A stretch of DNA of 64,000 nt from Colwellia sp. (lineage in GTDB: Bacteria > Pseudomonadota > Gammaproteobacteria > Enterobacterales > Alteromonadaceae). The stretch covers positions 62,001 to 126,000 of the forward strand of contig JABSOY010000014.1 in assembly GCA_013215385.1 (NCBI GenBank), written 5' to 3'. Of the stretch, positions 43,447-51,530 are shown piece by piece. The notes under the pieces are model-generated. The model saw only the letters and a list, made by a program, of their open reading frames with translations, was not told the origin of the DNA and did not search any database. How positions within the stretch are numbered: the first letter of the stretch is position 1; each line of letters begins with the position of its first letter. The translations under genes and the position numbers were made by a program.

Positions 43447-44292
43447 TTAATAAATCATCGCAGCACTTGGATTAAGAACCGCAAGGATACTTAAACGTTC
43501 CATATCACAAAAATCATTAGCATCACGTAATAGCTCTTGTTGCACCGATAAAGACTCTAATTTTTCATCACTCAGTAAGTCAGCTTGGTTATGCGTTTTA
43601 CATTGATGATTAAGGGTCATAACCCGTTTCGCAATATAAAGTAGCTTAGTTTCATCGGTCGTATGCTCAAATTCATCTTCGTCTTGGTAACGTACAGGTT
43701 CAATTAGGCTATAGGGTAATTGCCATTGTTTTAATAATTCAGCGGTTACTTGTGCATAAGTAAAACCAAACATCTCTTGTTGCTTGCTCCACGGTAACTC
43801 ATCAGAAAGAATGTCCTTACATTCTAGCACCTGCTCTGGCATAAATTGATGCATAACCAATTCACCTAAGTTATGTAATAAGCCTAAAATAAATAACCGC
43901 TCAGCATTAGGTAACCGTAATTGAGTTCCTAAATATTTAACCGTTAATGCACAATCAACACTACGTTCCCAAAAATCATCTAAATATTCAGGGGTAGTAG
44001 ATAATTTTTTAAAAGCATCGGTAGTGAAATATGCAATGACTAAATTGTAGACTTCAGTAATCCCTAACACTAAAACAGCTTTCGAAATGGTATCTATTTT
44101 TCCAGGGTAATTAAAAAAAGAGCTATTAGATAATTTTAAAATGGTTCCCGATAAACCGGGATCCAATAAAATAACATCCGCAATATCATCTATCGTTGAC
44201 GAATCATCATCAATAAGTTCTTTAATGCGGATAAATGAATCTGACAATACAAATATTTCACTTGCCTGTTCGGCATATTCAACAGCATTCAT
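43447..44292 (-). CDS. HDOD-domain protein, copy 1
   Basis: A 281-residue single-domain HDOD protein. The start is ATG 44292 (MNAVEYAEQASE), preceded by AGGA at 8 bases; it aligns with the paralogue at 51531-52373 (MNAHEYAVQANG). Typical segments are IADVILLDPGLSGTILKLSNSSFF, ISKAVLVLGITEVYNLV and LFILGLLHNLGELV. HDOD proteins resemble HD phosphohydrolases without the metal ligands and act in signalling. No catalytic partner is encoded nearby. Confidence 0.9.
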   Translation of the reverse strand: MNAVEYAEQASEIFVLSDSFIRIKELIDDDSSTIDDIADVILLDPGLSGTILKLSNSSFFNYPGKIDTISKAVLVLGITEVYNLVIAYFTTDAFKKLSTTPEYLDDFWERSVDCALTVKYLGTQLRLPNAERLFILGLLHNLGELVMHQFMPEQVLECKDILSDELPWSKQQEMFGFTYAQVTAELLKQWQLPYSLIEPVRYQDEDEFEHTTDETKLLYIAKRVMTLNHQCKTHNQADLLSDEKLESLSVQQELLRDANDFCDMERLSILAVLNPSAAMIY

Positions 44293-44491
44293 AACAGTGA
44301 TCCTAAATAACAATATAATGATAATTCTATAAGAAAAGCATACTTGAGTAAGCACGTTAGTGTTACTAAATTGTAACTAAAAATCCGCATTCTTTCTTTG
44401 AACAATGCAGTCTTTAGCGTCTTGATAAACTTGAAGTAAGTATAGCCAATATCTGAAAAAATAGTGACACTTTTTCAAGCTTATACTTTTC

Positions 44492-45328
44492 TTAATCTTC
44501 AACCGTTAAGGCAACTTGATAAGAGCCAAACTTTCTTATATTGATAACCCCCTTATCGAAAATAAGATATTGCCCCTTAATCCCTTTTAATACACCTGAA
44601 ACCTGCGGTGTTTTATCAAAGTTGAAAGACGATATTTTTTCTAAGTATTCCTCAACGGGAAAATTCAAATCAACCACTGACTCATCTAATAATTCAACAG
44701 CATCTTCACCAAAGCGTAATTTAAGCTCTGCCAGTTGTGCCGAGATTTCAGGTACTAGCTCTTGGGCTCTAGCTTTCAAATCCACAGCGGCCCCCGAACC
44801 TTTTAACATTGCACGCCAATTCGTTTTGTCAGCAATAAATTTAGCTAGCTCAATTTCTACCAGACCTGACTGTAAGCGAGTACTTACTCTGAATAAAGGT
44901 AAGGCTTGTGTGGCACCTTGGTCAATCCAACGTGTCGGTATTTGTGTATGACGAGTAATGCCAACCTTAATACCTGATGTGTTAGCTAAATAAACATAAT
45001 GGTTAACCATACAATTTTTAACACCCCACTCAGGCTCTCGACAAGTACCTTGTTCATGGTGACAAGTTTCAGGTTTCATAATACACATGTCGCATTGCGC
45101 AAGTTTTTGCATACACGGGTAACAAAAGCCTTGTGAATAACTTTTCTTGGTCGCTCTGCCACAATGACGACAGGCAATTTTCCCTTGATAGTCTAACGTT
45201 ATTTTTTTACCAATTAACGCATTCATATCAATCATCTGTTCGCCGATAGGTAATTGATAATGAACAAGTCCAGCTTCATCTAATTGGGCTGTCATTTTGC
45301 TCAAAGCACCGGCATCATAATGGGTCAT
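44492..45328 (-). CDS. DUF2797 protein with zinc-finger-like cysteines
   Basis: A 278-residue protein of the DUF2797 family. Cysteine pairs are visible in ACRHCGRATKKS, CYPCMQKLAQCDMC and CHHEQGTC, suggesting one or two metal sites at about residues 55-100. The following segment NHYVYLANTSGIKVGITRH looks like the core of a GIY-YIG nuclease domain. The function is unknown. The neighbouring divergent gene encodes a true GIY-YIG protein. Confidence 0.85.
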   Translation of the reverse strand: MTHYDAGALSKMTAQLDEAGLVHYQLPIGEQMIDMNALIGKKITLDYQGKIACRHCGRATKKSYSQGFCYPCMQKLAQCDMCIMKPETCHHEQGTCREPEWGVKNCMVNHYVYLANTSGIKVGITRHTQIPTRWIDQGATQALPLFRVSTRLQSGLVEIELAKFIADKTNWRAMLKGSGAAVDLKARAQELVPEISAQLAELKLRFGEDAVELLDESVVDLNFPVEEYLEKISSFNFDKTPQVSGVLKGIKGQYLIFDKGVINIRKFGSYQVALTVED

Positions 45329-45439
45329 TTATTGTCTCGATCTGTTTCATCTGGAAATTTAAGGAGCATGGTATAAAACTATGGAAATTACAACCAGCTT
45401 TTTATCGACCATAGCCCTATAAATTGCGATAATTATTCA

Positions 45440-45748
45440 ATGCCTAAAAATGAAATTTCATCAAAAAACGCTTGGTTTGTTTATTATTTACGTTGTGCTG
45501 ACAATAGCTTATATGCCGGCATCACTACAGATATATCCCGTCGACTGGTTGAACATAATACTTGCAATAAGCGCGGAGCTAAATACACCCGCGTACGCAG
45601 GCCCGTACACTTGGCTTACGCAGAGCACCAAGAAAATAGACAATTAGCCAGTAAACGTGAATATCAATTAAAGAAATTATCGAAAGCGCAAAAAGAAGCT
45701 TTGGTCAATAATTTTGATCAGCAAAGTTTTTACAGTGACAGTAAATAA
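45440..45748 (+). CDS. GIY-YIG nuclease family protein (YhbQ-like)
   Basis: A 102-residue single-domain protein. It shows the GIY-YIG pattern WFVYYLRCADNSLYAGITTD, then ISRRLVEHN (with the arginine), then KREYQLKKLSKAQKEAL at the C-terminus, as in the UPF0213/YhbQ family. In E. coli YhbQ has been linked to DNA repair; the role here is not shown. It is divergent from the DUF2797 gene across about 110 bp. Confidence 0.9.
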   Translation: MPKNEISSKNAWFVYYLRCADNSLYAGITTDISRRLVEHNTCNKRGAKYTRVRRPVHLAYAEHQENRQLASKREYQLKKLSKAQKEALVNNFDQQSFYSDSK

Positions 45749-45852
45749 TCCCCCTGAACAGGTCTGCTCAGTCAGTTTAGGTTCAGATAATTTCGATTTA
45801 TCTGTGGACAACTGCTAGTATACGGCGGTTTTCCATCATAGAAGTAGGTCAT

Positions 45853-46560
45853 ATGTTTTTAGAAAGTTACAGTAATGTACACAAGAGTAAAATTAGCTTT
45901 TCTCGTCAGCAGGCAAGTGATTTTGCTAAAAAAATTGCCGATGACTTCAACCCACTACATGACGTTGATGCAAAACGCTTCTGTGTGCCTGGTGATTTAC
46001 TTTTTTCAGTGGTATTGGAGAAATCAGGTTTATCGCAAAATATGGGCTTTACCTTTTCAGGTATGGTAACTGATGGTATTGAATTAAATTTCCCTGAGGT
46101 TATTACTGATTCAGCATGGGTTACCGATGAAAACGCTAAAGAATATATGAAAATTGAAGTTTCAGGTGATAACACATTAAATACTGCGGCCATTAATTCA
46201 TTAATCCGCTCTTATGTTGAATTCTCAGGTCATACTTTCCCTCATATTCTTGTTGATTTAATGGCTAAAAATAAAGTCATGATTAACCCAACTCGCCCAA
46301 TGGTAATGTATGAGAATATGTTTATTCATTTAGATGTACTTGATTTTACTGAAGTAAAATTACAACTGACCACGCCAACGTTAACTGTCGATGGTAAGCG
46401 CGGAAAAGTAACCCTACCTTTTGATTTCATTTCCGATGGTAAAGTGATTGGCCATGGAAAAAAACATATGCTTTTAAGTGGATTAAGAGATTATGACCAG
46501 TCAGTCATTGATGGTCTCATCGCTCATTATAATGATAAAAAAGCACAATTTTGTAAGTAA
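45853..46560 (+). CDS. DUF3581 protein with hotdog-type hydratase motif
   Basis: A 235-residue protein of the DUF3581 family, typical of Alteromonadales and Vibrionales. The segment IADDFNPLHDVDA places D31 and H36 in the DxNPxH pattern of (R)-specific enoyl-CoA hydratases. It is followed by CVPGDLLFSVVLE, which looks like the hotdog central helix. A second half (YENMFIHLDVLDFTEVKL, HGKKHMLLSG) may be a second hotdog repeat. This suggests a thioester-handling role, which is an inference. It is monocistronic and ends in a hairpin shared with the convergent gene. Confidence 0.85.
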   Translation: MFLESYSNVHKSKISFSRQQASDFAKKIADDFNPLHDVDAKRFCVPGDLLFSVVLEKSGLSQNMGFTFSGMVTDGIELNFPEVITDSAWVTDENAKEYMKIEVSGDNTLNTAAINSLIRSYVEFSGHTFPHILVDLMAKNKVMINPTRPMVMYENMFIHLDVLDFTEVKLQLTTPTLTVDGKRGKVTLPFDFISDGKVIGHGKKHMLLSGLRDYDQSVIDGLIAHYNDKKAQFCK

Positions 46561-46573
46561 ATTATATTATCAA

Positions 46574-46597
46574 TGTGCCATAAAACCTTATGGCACA
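46574..46597. terminator. Shared terminator hairpin between convergent genes
   Basis: A perfect 10-bp stem TGTGCCATAA / TTATGGCACA with an AACC loop lies between the DUF3581 stop at 46560 and the convergent stop at 46600. It can serve both strands; on the plus strand it is followed by GCTCACTTTT. Confidence 0.7.
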
Positions 46598-46599
46598 GC

Positions 46600-47100
46600 T
46601 CACTTTTCAAAAGACATTTGTTGTGACCTTCTATTTTCCACGCAAAAAGCAAATTGTTTAGTTGTTTTAGGACGCTGACATTGCTTCGGCTGTTGGTAAT
46701 ATTTAAGCCAAGCTTGTAACTGCTTACCTTGATACCGTGACTTAATTACCAGCGCATTTGACGTTTGAAATGGGCTTTGATTTAATTTAACCCCATTTTT
46801 TTTAGTATAAGTGGCTAGCTGATGTTTTTTTATGACTTTGGTTGACTGCTGTTTTTTATTCTGACGACTTTTAGTTGTTTTTAATAGTCCTCGTTCACAT
46901 TGCCACCATTTTTTTCGTGCTTTAGTTTCACGTTTATTTAAAGCTTCGCTGCGTTTAAAACTATGCCCTTGGCGTTGCTGTGACTGTACGTTGCGCAATT
47001 TATCTAAATAGGGCTGGCACTGGGTTTTACCGGCATAACTTGCGGGGATATACAAAAAAAACACGCTAAAAACAGCAAATATCCGATAAACATTATTCAT
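46600..47100 (-). CDS. Highly basic secreted protein, unknown
   Basis: A 166-residue protein. A signal peptide ends near PASYAG (residue 24). The mature part has four cysteines and is very rich in Lys, Arg and Gln (SQQRQGHSFKRSEALNKRE, ARKKWWQCERG, SRQNKKQQSTKVIKKHQ). No family is recognised. Its predicted strong positive charge would allow nucleic-acid or polyanion binding. It is divergent from the periplasmic-type DNA ligase gene, with a tandem repeat between them, which may reflect a shared function (inference). Confidence 0.7.
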   Translation of the reverse strand: MNNVYRIFAVFSVFFLYIPASYAGKTQCQPYLDKLRNVQSQQRQGHSFKRSEALNKRETKARKKWWQCERGLLKTTKSRQNKKQQSTKVIKKHQLATYTKKNGVKLNQSPFQTSNALVIKSRYQGKQLQAWLKYYQQPKQCQRPKTTKQFAFCVENRRSQQMSFEK

Positions 47101-47134
47101 CTTTCTTCCTTGAATACTCTCGGTAATATTTTCT

Positions 47135-47180
47135 ATAAGTAGATAAGTAGATAAGTAGATAAGTAGATAAGTAGATAAGT
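47135..47180. repeat. 8-bp tandem repeat ATAAGTAG
   Basis: Five complete and one partial (6 of 8 bases) perfect copies of ATAAGTAG, 46 bp in total. It lies 34 bp upstream of the basic secreted-protein start (47100) and 90 bp upstream of the ligase start (47271), in the divergent promoter region. Copy number could change by slippage and alter promoter spacing. Confidence 0.95.
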
Positions 47181-47270
47181 CTAGTTCAATTATTTAACAC
47201 CGTATTAGCAATTAAAAAAACACCCTCTATACTAATCTCCAAATAACAGATTGAACAAGGACGTTCAGCT

Positions 47271-48179
47271 TTGCCTAAATCTATAAGTAAGTTTCACCTA
47301 TACCTTCAGGTTTTTTGTACCTTTTTCGTTGTAGCAACTGTCTGTGCAGAGACAAAAGTGGCTCCCAAAATTCAGCTAGCTACGCTTTATAAAAAACCAA
47401 TAAATATTAAAGAGTATTGGGTTAGTGAAAAATTAGACGGTATTCGGGGTTATTGGAATGGTACAACACTTAAAACCCGTTCAGGTAACATGATTAACAC
47501 GCCCCAATGGTTCACAAAAAATTGGCCAAAAGTTCACCTTGATGGAGAGCTATGGAGTCAACGTGGTCAATTTGAAAAAATCAGTAGTTGTGTACGTAAA
47601 AAAGTCCCTAACCAGCAAGAGAATATAAGTTGCTGGAAAAACATTCGTTTTATGATTTTTGATCTACCTAAAAATCTAGGTACTTTTAGCCAGCGTTTTA
47701 CCACAATAAAGCGCTTAAAACACAAAACACAAAGTATCTATTTCTCTGTAGTTAAACAAGTTAGAGTCGATTCAATTAAGACATTAAATCAGAGACTAAA
47801 GAACATTGTTGCAAGTGGCGGTGAAGGCTTAATGCTACATCATCAAAAGGCATATTATAAAAAAGGTAGAAGTAATGCACTGATGAAATTGAAGCAATAT
47901 AACGACGCTGAAGCAGTAGTTATCGCTTATATTGCCGGCAAAGGTAAATACAACAATCAACTAGGATCACTGCAAGTAAAAATGCCTTCTGGGCTGATCT
48001 TCAAAATAGGAACTGGCTTTACCGATAGTCAACGGGCAAGTCCGCCAGCTATAGGTAGTATTATTACTTATAAATACATTGGTAAAACTACCCGAGGTGT
48101 GCCAAGATTCGCAAGCTTTATACGGGTTAAACAACCTTCACTTATGCTAGTAAAGGCACAAAAAGTTCATCTGGAATGA
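47271..48179 (+). CDS. ATP-dependent DNA ligase, periplasmic LigE type
   Basis: A 302-residue minimal ATP-dependent DNA ligase. It starts at TTG 47271 with AAGGA about 10 bases upstream. A signal peptide ends near VCAET (residue 26), the hallmark of the Lig E class in gammaproteobacteria. The nucleotidyl-lysine motif is EKLDGIRG with K54. Motif III-like FMIFDL, motif IV-like GGEGLMLH and motif V MKLKQY follow, with a C-terminal OB domain. Lig E enzymes seal nicks and are thought to act on periplasmic or extracellular DNA. No ligase partner genes are present except the divergent basic protein. Confidence 0.9.
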   Translation: MPKSISKFHLYLQVFCTFFVVATVCAETKVAPKIQLATLYKKPINIKEYWVSEKLDGIRGYWNGTTLKTRSGNMINTPQWFTKNWPKVHLDGELWSQRGQFEKISSCVRKKVPNQQENISCWKNIRFMIFDLPKNLGTFSQRFTTIKRLKHKTQSIYFSVVKQVRVDSIKTLNQRLKNIVASGGEGLMLHHQKAYYKKGRSNALMKLKQYNDAEAVVIAYIAGKGKYNNQLGSLQVKMPSGLIFKIGTGFTDSQRASPPAIGSIITYKYIGKTTRGVPRFASFIRVKQPSLMLVKAQKVHLE

Positions 48180-48208
48180 CCTAAGACAAAAAGAGAGAAA
48201 AATTAATA

Positions 48209-48823
48209 ATGGAACTTCACTTGTGGTTATCTTTTGTTGCTATTTGCATCATGGGCGCTTTATCTCCGGGCCCAAGCTTGGCGATTGTAATAAAAAACAC
48301 ACTAGCTGGTGGCACACCACAAGGTTACGCAACCGCTATTAGTCATGGTTTAGGTGTTGCATTATATGCAGCTATCACCGCAACAGGTATTGCAGTTGTC
48401 ATTGTGCAATCGCCACTTATTTTTAACATCATTCAATATACCGGTGCCGTATTTTTACTTTATTTGGGTATTAAATCGTTACTCAGTAAAAAAGTTAATC
48501 AAGTTTTTTCAGATGATAATATGCAAGAAAAAGTACAAGTAAATGGTTGGCGAGATGGTTTTTTAATTGCTTTTTTAAACCCTAAGTTGGCTATTTTCTT
48601 TTTAGCGTTATTCAGCCAGTTTTTAACGGGTGATGCCAGCGATGAGCAAAAAATAATTATGACCGCAACCGTCGGCAGCATTGACGCACTTTGGTATTGT
48701 TTAGTCACTTTTACGCTATCACGTGGCAACATTATTAATAAGTTACGCGCTAACAGCCACATTGTTGATAAAGTGACTGGCAGCTTTTTAATTTTATTAG
48801 CCGCACGCGTAGTTATTAGTTAA
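48209..48823 (+). CDS. LysE-family amino acid exporter
   Basis: A 204-residue membrane protein with about six segments of the LysE/RhtB type. The start MELHLWLSFVAICIMGALSPGP is followed by SLAIVIKNTLAGGTPQGY, then GWRDGFLIAFLNPKLAIFFLALF. Members export amino acids such as homoserine, threonine or cysteine derivatives. It begins 29 bp after the ligase gene on the same strand and could share its transcript. Its stop is 9 bp from the convergent methyltransferase gene. Confidence 0.92.
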   Translation: MELHLWLSFVAICIMGALSPGPSLAIVIKNTLAGGTPQGYATAISHGLGVALYAAITATGIAVVIVQSPLIFNIIQYTGAVFLLYLGIKSLLSKKVNQVFSDDNMQEKVQVNGWRDGFLIAFLNPKLAIFFLALFSQFLTGDASDEQKIIMTATVGSIDALWYCLVTFTLSRGNIINKLRANSHIVDKVTGSFLILLAARVVIS

Positions 48824-48832
48824 GGCTGCTCA

Positions 48833-49774
48833 CTAACACGACTCGATATATCGAAAATAAAGTACTTTCAAGCCTTTGCCAGCTTCAGCTTCAACAAATA
48901 TTTCAGGGTTTTCGATACGGTATTGAAATTGGCATTGTGGACATTCTCTAGCAACTTCTGCGAATAAAAACTCCTCAGTTAAATCAGGGGAATTTAAACA
49001 CAATATAACATCACCATTATTAGCCATTAATTCAGGTAAGCGTTTAATAATCTTTTTATAATCTCGTTCTATATTTACGCTACCTTTTTGAAATGAAGGC
49101 GGATCGCAAATAAGCATGTCATAAGGGCCATATTTTTTAAGCCTGCTATAAGATTTAAAAATATCAACGCCTTCATATTTCACTTTACTAGCATCTTGCT
49201 TATTAAGTTTATGATTTTCTCGCCCTTTCGATAGTGCGCCTTTACTCATATCAATATTAACAACTTGTTCAGCACCGCCGGCAATAGCGGCAATCGAAAA
49301 AGCACAGGTATAAGCAAATAGGTTAAGAACTTTTTTTCCTTGGCTATGATTTTTAACCCAGTTCCGACCATTACCCATATCAAGAAAGAGGCCTGAATTT
49401 TGTGCTTTCCCTAAACTAAGGTGATATTCCAAACCATGCTCTTGCGCTGTTAGTGCGGTTATCTCTTCTCCCCACAATACTTCGCTAGGAGCAAACTTTC
49501 GGCTACGGTATTGCACTTGAATCGATTTACATGCTGGTATTAACTGTTGAAGATTATGCGCTTGCTCATTCAACCAATCATTATCAACTTCTTGATATAA
49601 GGTGATCAATACAACGGGTGAAAACCAATCGACATTAACATGAGACAATCCCGCATAAGCATGACCACGGCCGTGGAATAAACGTTGGCAATCAGTTAGG
49701 TCACTTGTCTGTTCAATACGTTCTAATGAGGCTTTAAGGTATTCTTGAAGGTTTGAATGGAGATCTGTTGTCAT
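48833..49774 (-). CDS. SAM-dependent methyltransferase (RlmI/RlmK-like)
   Basis: A 313-residue class I methyltransferase similar to 23S rRNA large-subunit enzymes of the YccW/RlmI and YcbY/RlmK groups. The SAM motif is KVLNLFAYTCAFSIAA, the acidic loop is VVNIDMSKGALSKGRENHKLN and the catalytic motif is ICDPPSF. An N-terminal region of about 120 residues precedes the domain (LFLDMGNGRNWV at the junction). It lacks the PUA domain of RlmI. The exact target base is unknown. Its own stop is 9 bp from the LysE gene. Confidence 0.87.
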   Translation of the reverse strand: MTTDLHSNLQEYLKASLERIEQTSDLTDCQRLFHGRGHAYAGLSHVNVDWFSPVVLITLYQEVDNDWLNEQAHNLQQLIPACKSIQVQYRSRKFAPSEVLWGEEITALTAQEHGLEYHLSLGKAQNSGLFLDMGNGRNWVKNHSQGKKVLNLFAYTCAFSIAAIAGGAEQVVNIDMSKGALSKGRENHKLNKQDASKVKYEGVDIFKSYSRLKKYGPYDMLICDPPSFQKGSVNIERDYKKIIKRLPELMANNGDVILCLNSPDLTEEFLFAEVARECPQCQFQYRIENPEIFVEAEAGKGLKVLYFRYIESC

Positions 49775-49799
49775 AGCTTTGTTTGTTATGGATAAAAAT

Positions 49800-49830
49800 A
49801 AAGCCGCATAATAACAAATTATGCGGCTTT
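49800..49830 (-). terminator. Intrinsic terminator of the NSS transporter gene
   Basis: A perfect 13-bp stem (AAAGCCGCATAAT and ATTATGCGGCTTT) with a 5-base loop. On the minus strand it is followed by ATTTTTATCC, giving a T-rich tail. It lies 40 bp after the transporter stop at 49871 and before the methyltransferase start. Confidence 0.88.
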
Positions 49831-49870
49831 ACGTTCAAATCGTTTGTACATTTTAGTTAGAGGCGGTTAC

Positions 49871-51295
49871 CTAAAAACCAAAAAGACTATAAGCAAAGAA
49901 CTTTTGCGCAACAGTATTCAAGAAAATACCTAAAACGATAACCGGAATAAAGGTACCTAACGAAAAGTTAATGTATTTCTCAGCCCAAGAGCCTTTGTAG
50001 TTATCATTGCCAATGGCAAGTTCATCTGACAAGTTATGCTTCTTCCAACGGTAGCTGACAAAAACACATAATAAAAAGCCGTTTAACGGTAAAATAGTGT
50101 CGTAGAAAATATCAACAACTACATCAAAGAATGGTTTGTTTTGTCCTGCATAATTCATAAAGTTACTGAAAAAATCAACCATTCCGTAAGATACTAAAGC
50201 AAAAACAGTGAGTATACCTGCGCTCATTAACAAGAAAGTTAATGCTTTTTTACGGTTATATTTCTTTTCAGTGACAAGATAAGACACAGGTACTTCGATA
50301 ATAGAAACGAGTGAGGTAATTGCAGCAAAGAAGACTAATAAAAAGAAACATACCGCTATAGCACTAGCTCCTACATAACCAATAGAAACTTGTAATGCTA
50401 AAAATATTTTAGGCAAGAAAGTAAAGATTAATGCAACACCACTATTACTTAATTGCTCTGGATCTATATTCGGATCAAAAGAAAATATAGCAGGTAATAT
50501 CATTAAACCTGCAGTAAAGGCTACGGCAGTATCAGTAATCGCAACAAACTTAGCAGAACCAACAATATCAGTTTTGTTGTCTATATAAGAACCATACGTA
50601 ATTAGTATGCCCATACCTAACGATAGTGAAAAGAATGCCTGCGACAAAGCACTATTAATAATTGAAGGCGTTAATTTTGAAATATCAGGAATTAAGAAAA
50701 ACTTAACTCCTGCCATGGCATTTTCTAGGGTTAATACATAAATAACCATCAAGACTAACATGAAGAAAAGACTAGGCATTAATATTTTAGCCGCTTTCTC
50801 AATACCGTCTTTTACGCCAGCAACCAAAATAAAATAAACAATTGCAGCGACAGCTAGTAGCGCAACAAATAAGTATTCACTTTGGACAAAACCAGTAAAA
50901 TAATCACCTGTCGCAAGTAAGTCTAAATTCCCTGAAAGGATCAAGGCTATATAGCCAAAAATCCACACGGTTATGACCATATAAAATACCGCGATCATAA
51001 AAGGAGTAAGTACCCCTAAAATACCTGCAACACCCCAACCTCTACTGCCGCCACTTAACGATTTATAAGCGCCAACGGGTTCTTTTTGTGTTTTACGACC
51101 AATAGCCATTTCAGCAATCATTACGGGTAAACAGATAAAAAACACAAATAAAGCGTACATTAATAAAAATGCACCGCCACCATTTTTAGCGGCATTAACG
51201 GGGAACCCCACTAAGTTACCAATACCTACTGCAGAGCCTGCAGCGGCTAATATAAAACCAATACGGGAGCTAAATTGCTCTCTGGGTGCGCTCAT
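49871..51295 (-). CDS. Sodium-dependent transporter, NSS/SNF family
   Basis: A 474-residue sodium symporter of the LeuT-related neurotransmitter:sodium family, with about 12 segments. The N-terminal signature is FSSRIGFILAAAGSAVGIGNLVGFP, followed by MIAEMAIGR and the middle SQAFFSLSLGMGILITYGSY (segment 6). The bacterial members take up amino acids. The exact substrate is not visible. It is monocistronic with a strong terminator. Confidence 0.92.
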   Translation of the reverse strand: MSAPREQFSSRIGFILAAAGSAVGIGNLVGFPVNAAKNGGGAFLLMYALFVFFICLPVMIAEMAIGRKTQKEPVGAYKSLSGGSRGWGVAGILGVLTPFMIAVFYMVITVWIFGYIALILSGNLDLLATGDYFTGFVQSEYLFVALLAVAAIVYFILVAGVKDGIEKAAKILMPSLFFMLVLMVIYVLTLENAMAGVKFFLIPDISKLTPSIINSALSQAFFSLSLGMGILITYGSYIDNKTDIVGSAKFVAITDTAVAFTAGLMILPAIFSFDPNIDPEQLSNSGVALIFTFLPKIFLALQVSIGYVGASAIAVCFFLLVFFAAITSLVSIIEVPVSYLVTEKKYNRKKALTFLLMSAGILTVFALVSYGMVDFFSNFMNYAGQNKPFFDVVVDIFYDTILPLNGFLLCVFVSYRWKKHNLSDELAIGNDNYKGSWAEKYINFSLGTFIPVIVLGIFLNTVAQKFFAYSLFGF

Positions 51296-51530
51296 AAATG
51301 TCCTTAATTATAATTATTTGTAGGGCATATTTTGTACAGTAAATTTACTGCACTAAAAAATTGCTGCCTGATGCTAGCAGGCTTTATTATTAATGTCTTG
51401 TTTTCGGCTATCGGTATTAGTAACTAAGTGTATAAATATGCTTGCACAGTAAAAATAGGCGATGAGAAGGGAGTAAAGCTATAAGGGTTTATTAATTAAA
51501 TTCCACCCTTATAGCGTTTATAAATATCTA

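Noticed and set aside
45450-45647. Plus-strand frame of 65 codons inside the GIY-YIG gene
   Set aside because: Shadow of the real gene in another frame; the 102-residue GIY-YIG frame carries all motifs.
47135-47180. Short CRISPR-like array
   Set aside because: The unit is 8 bp with no spacers and no cas genes; it is a simple tandem repeat.
51340-51400. Hairpin in the 5' leader of the NSS transporter, as a glycine riboswitch
   Set aside because: Only a short stem (GCCTG/CAGGC) is visible and the conserved riboswitch core is absent.
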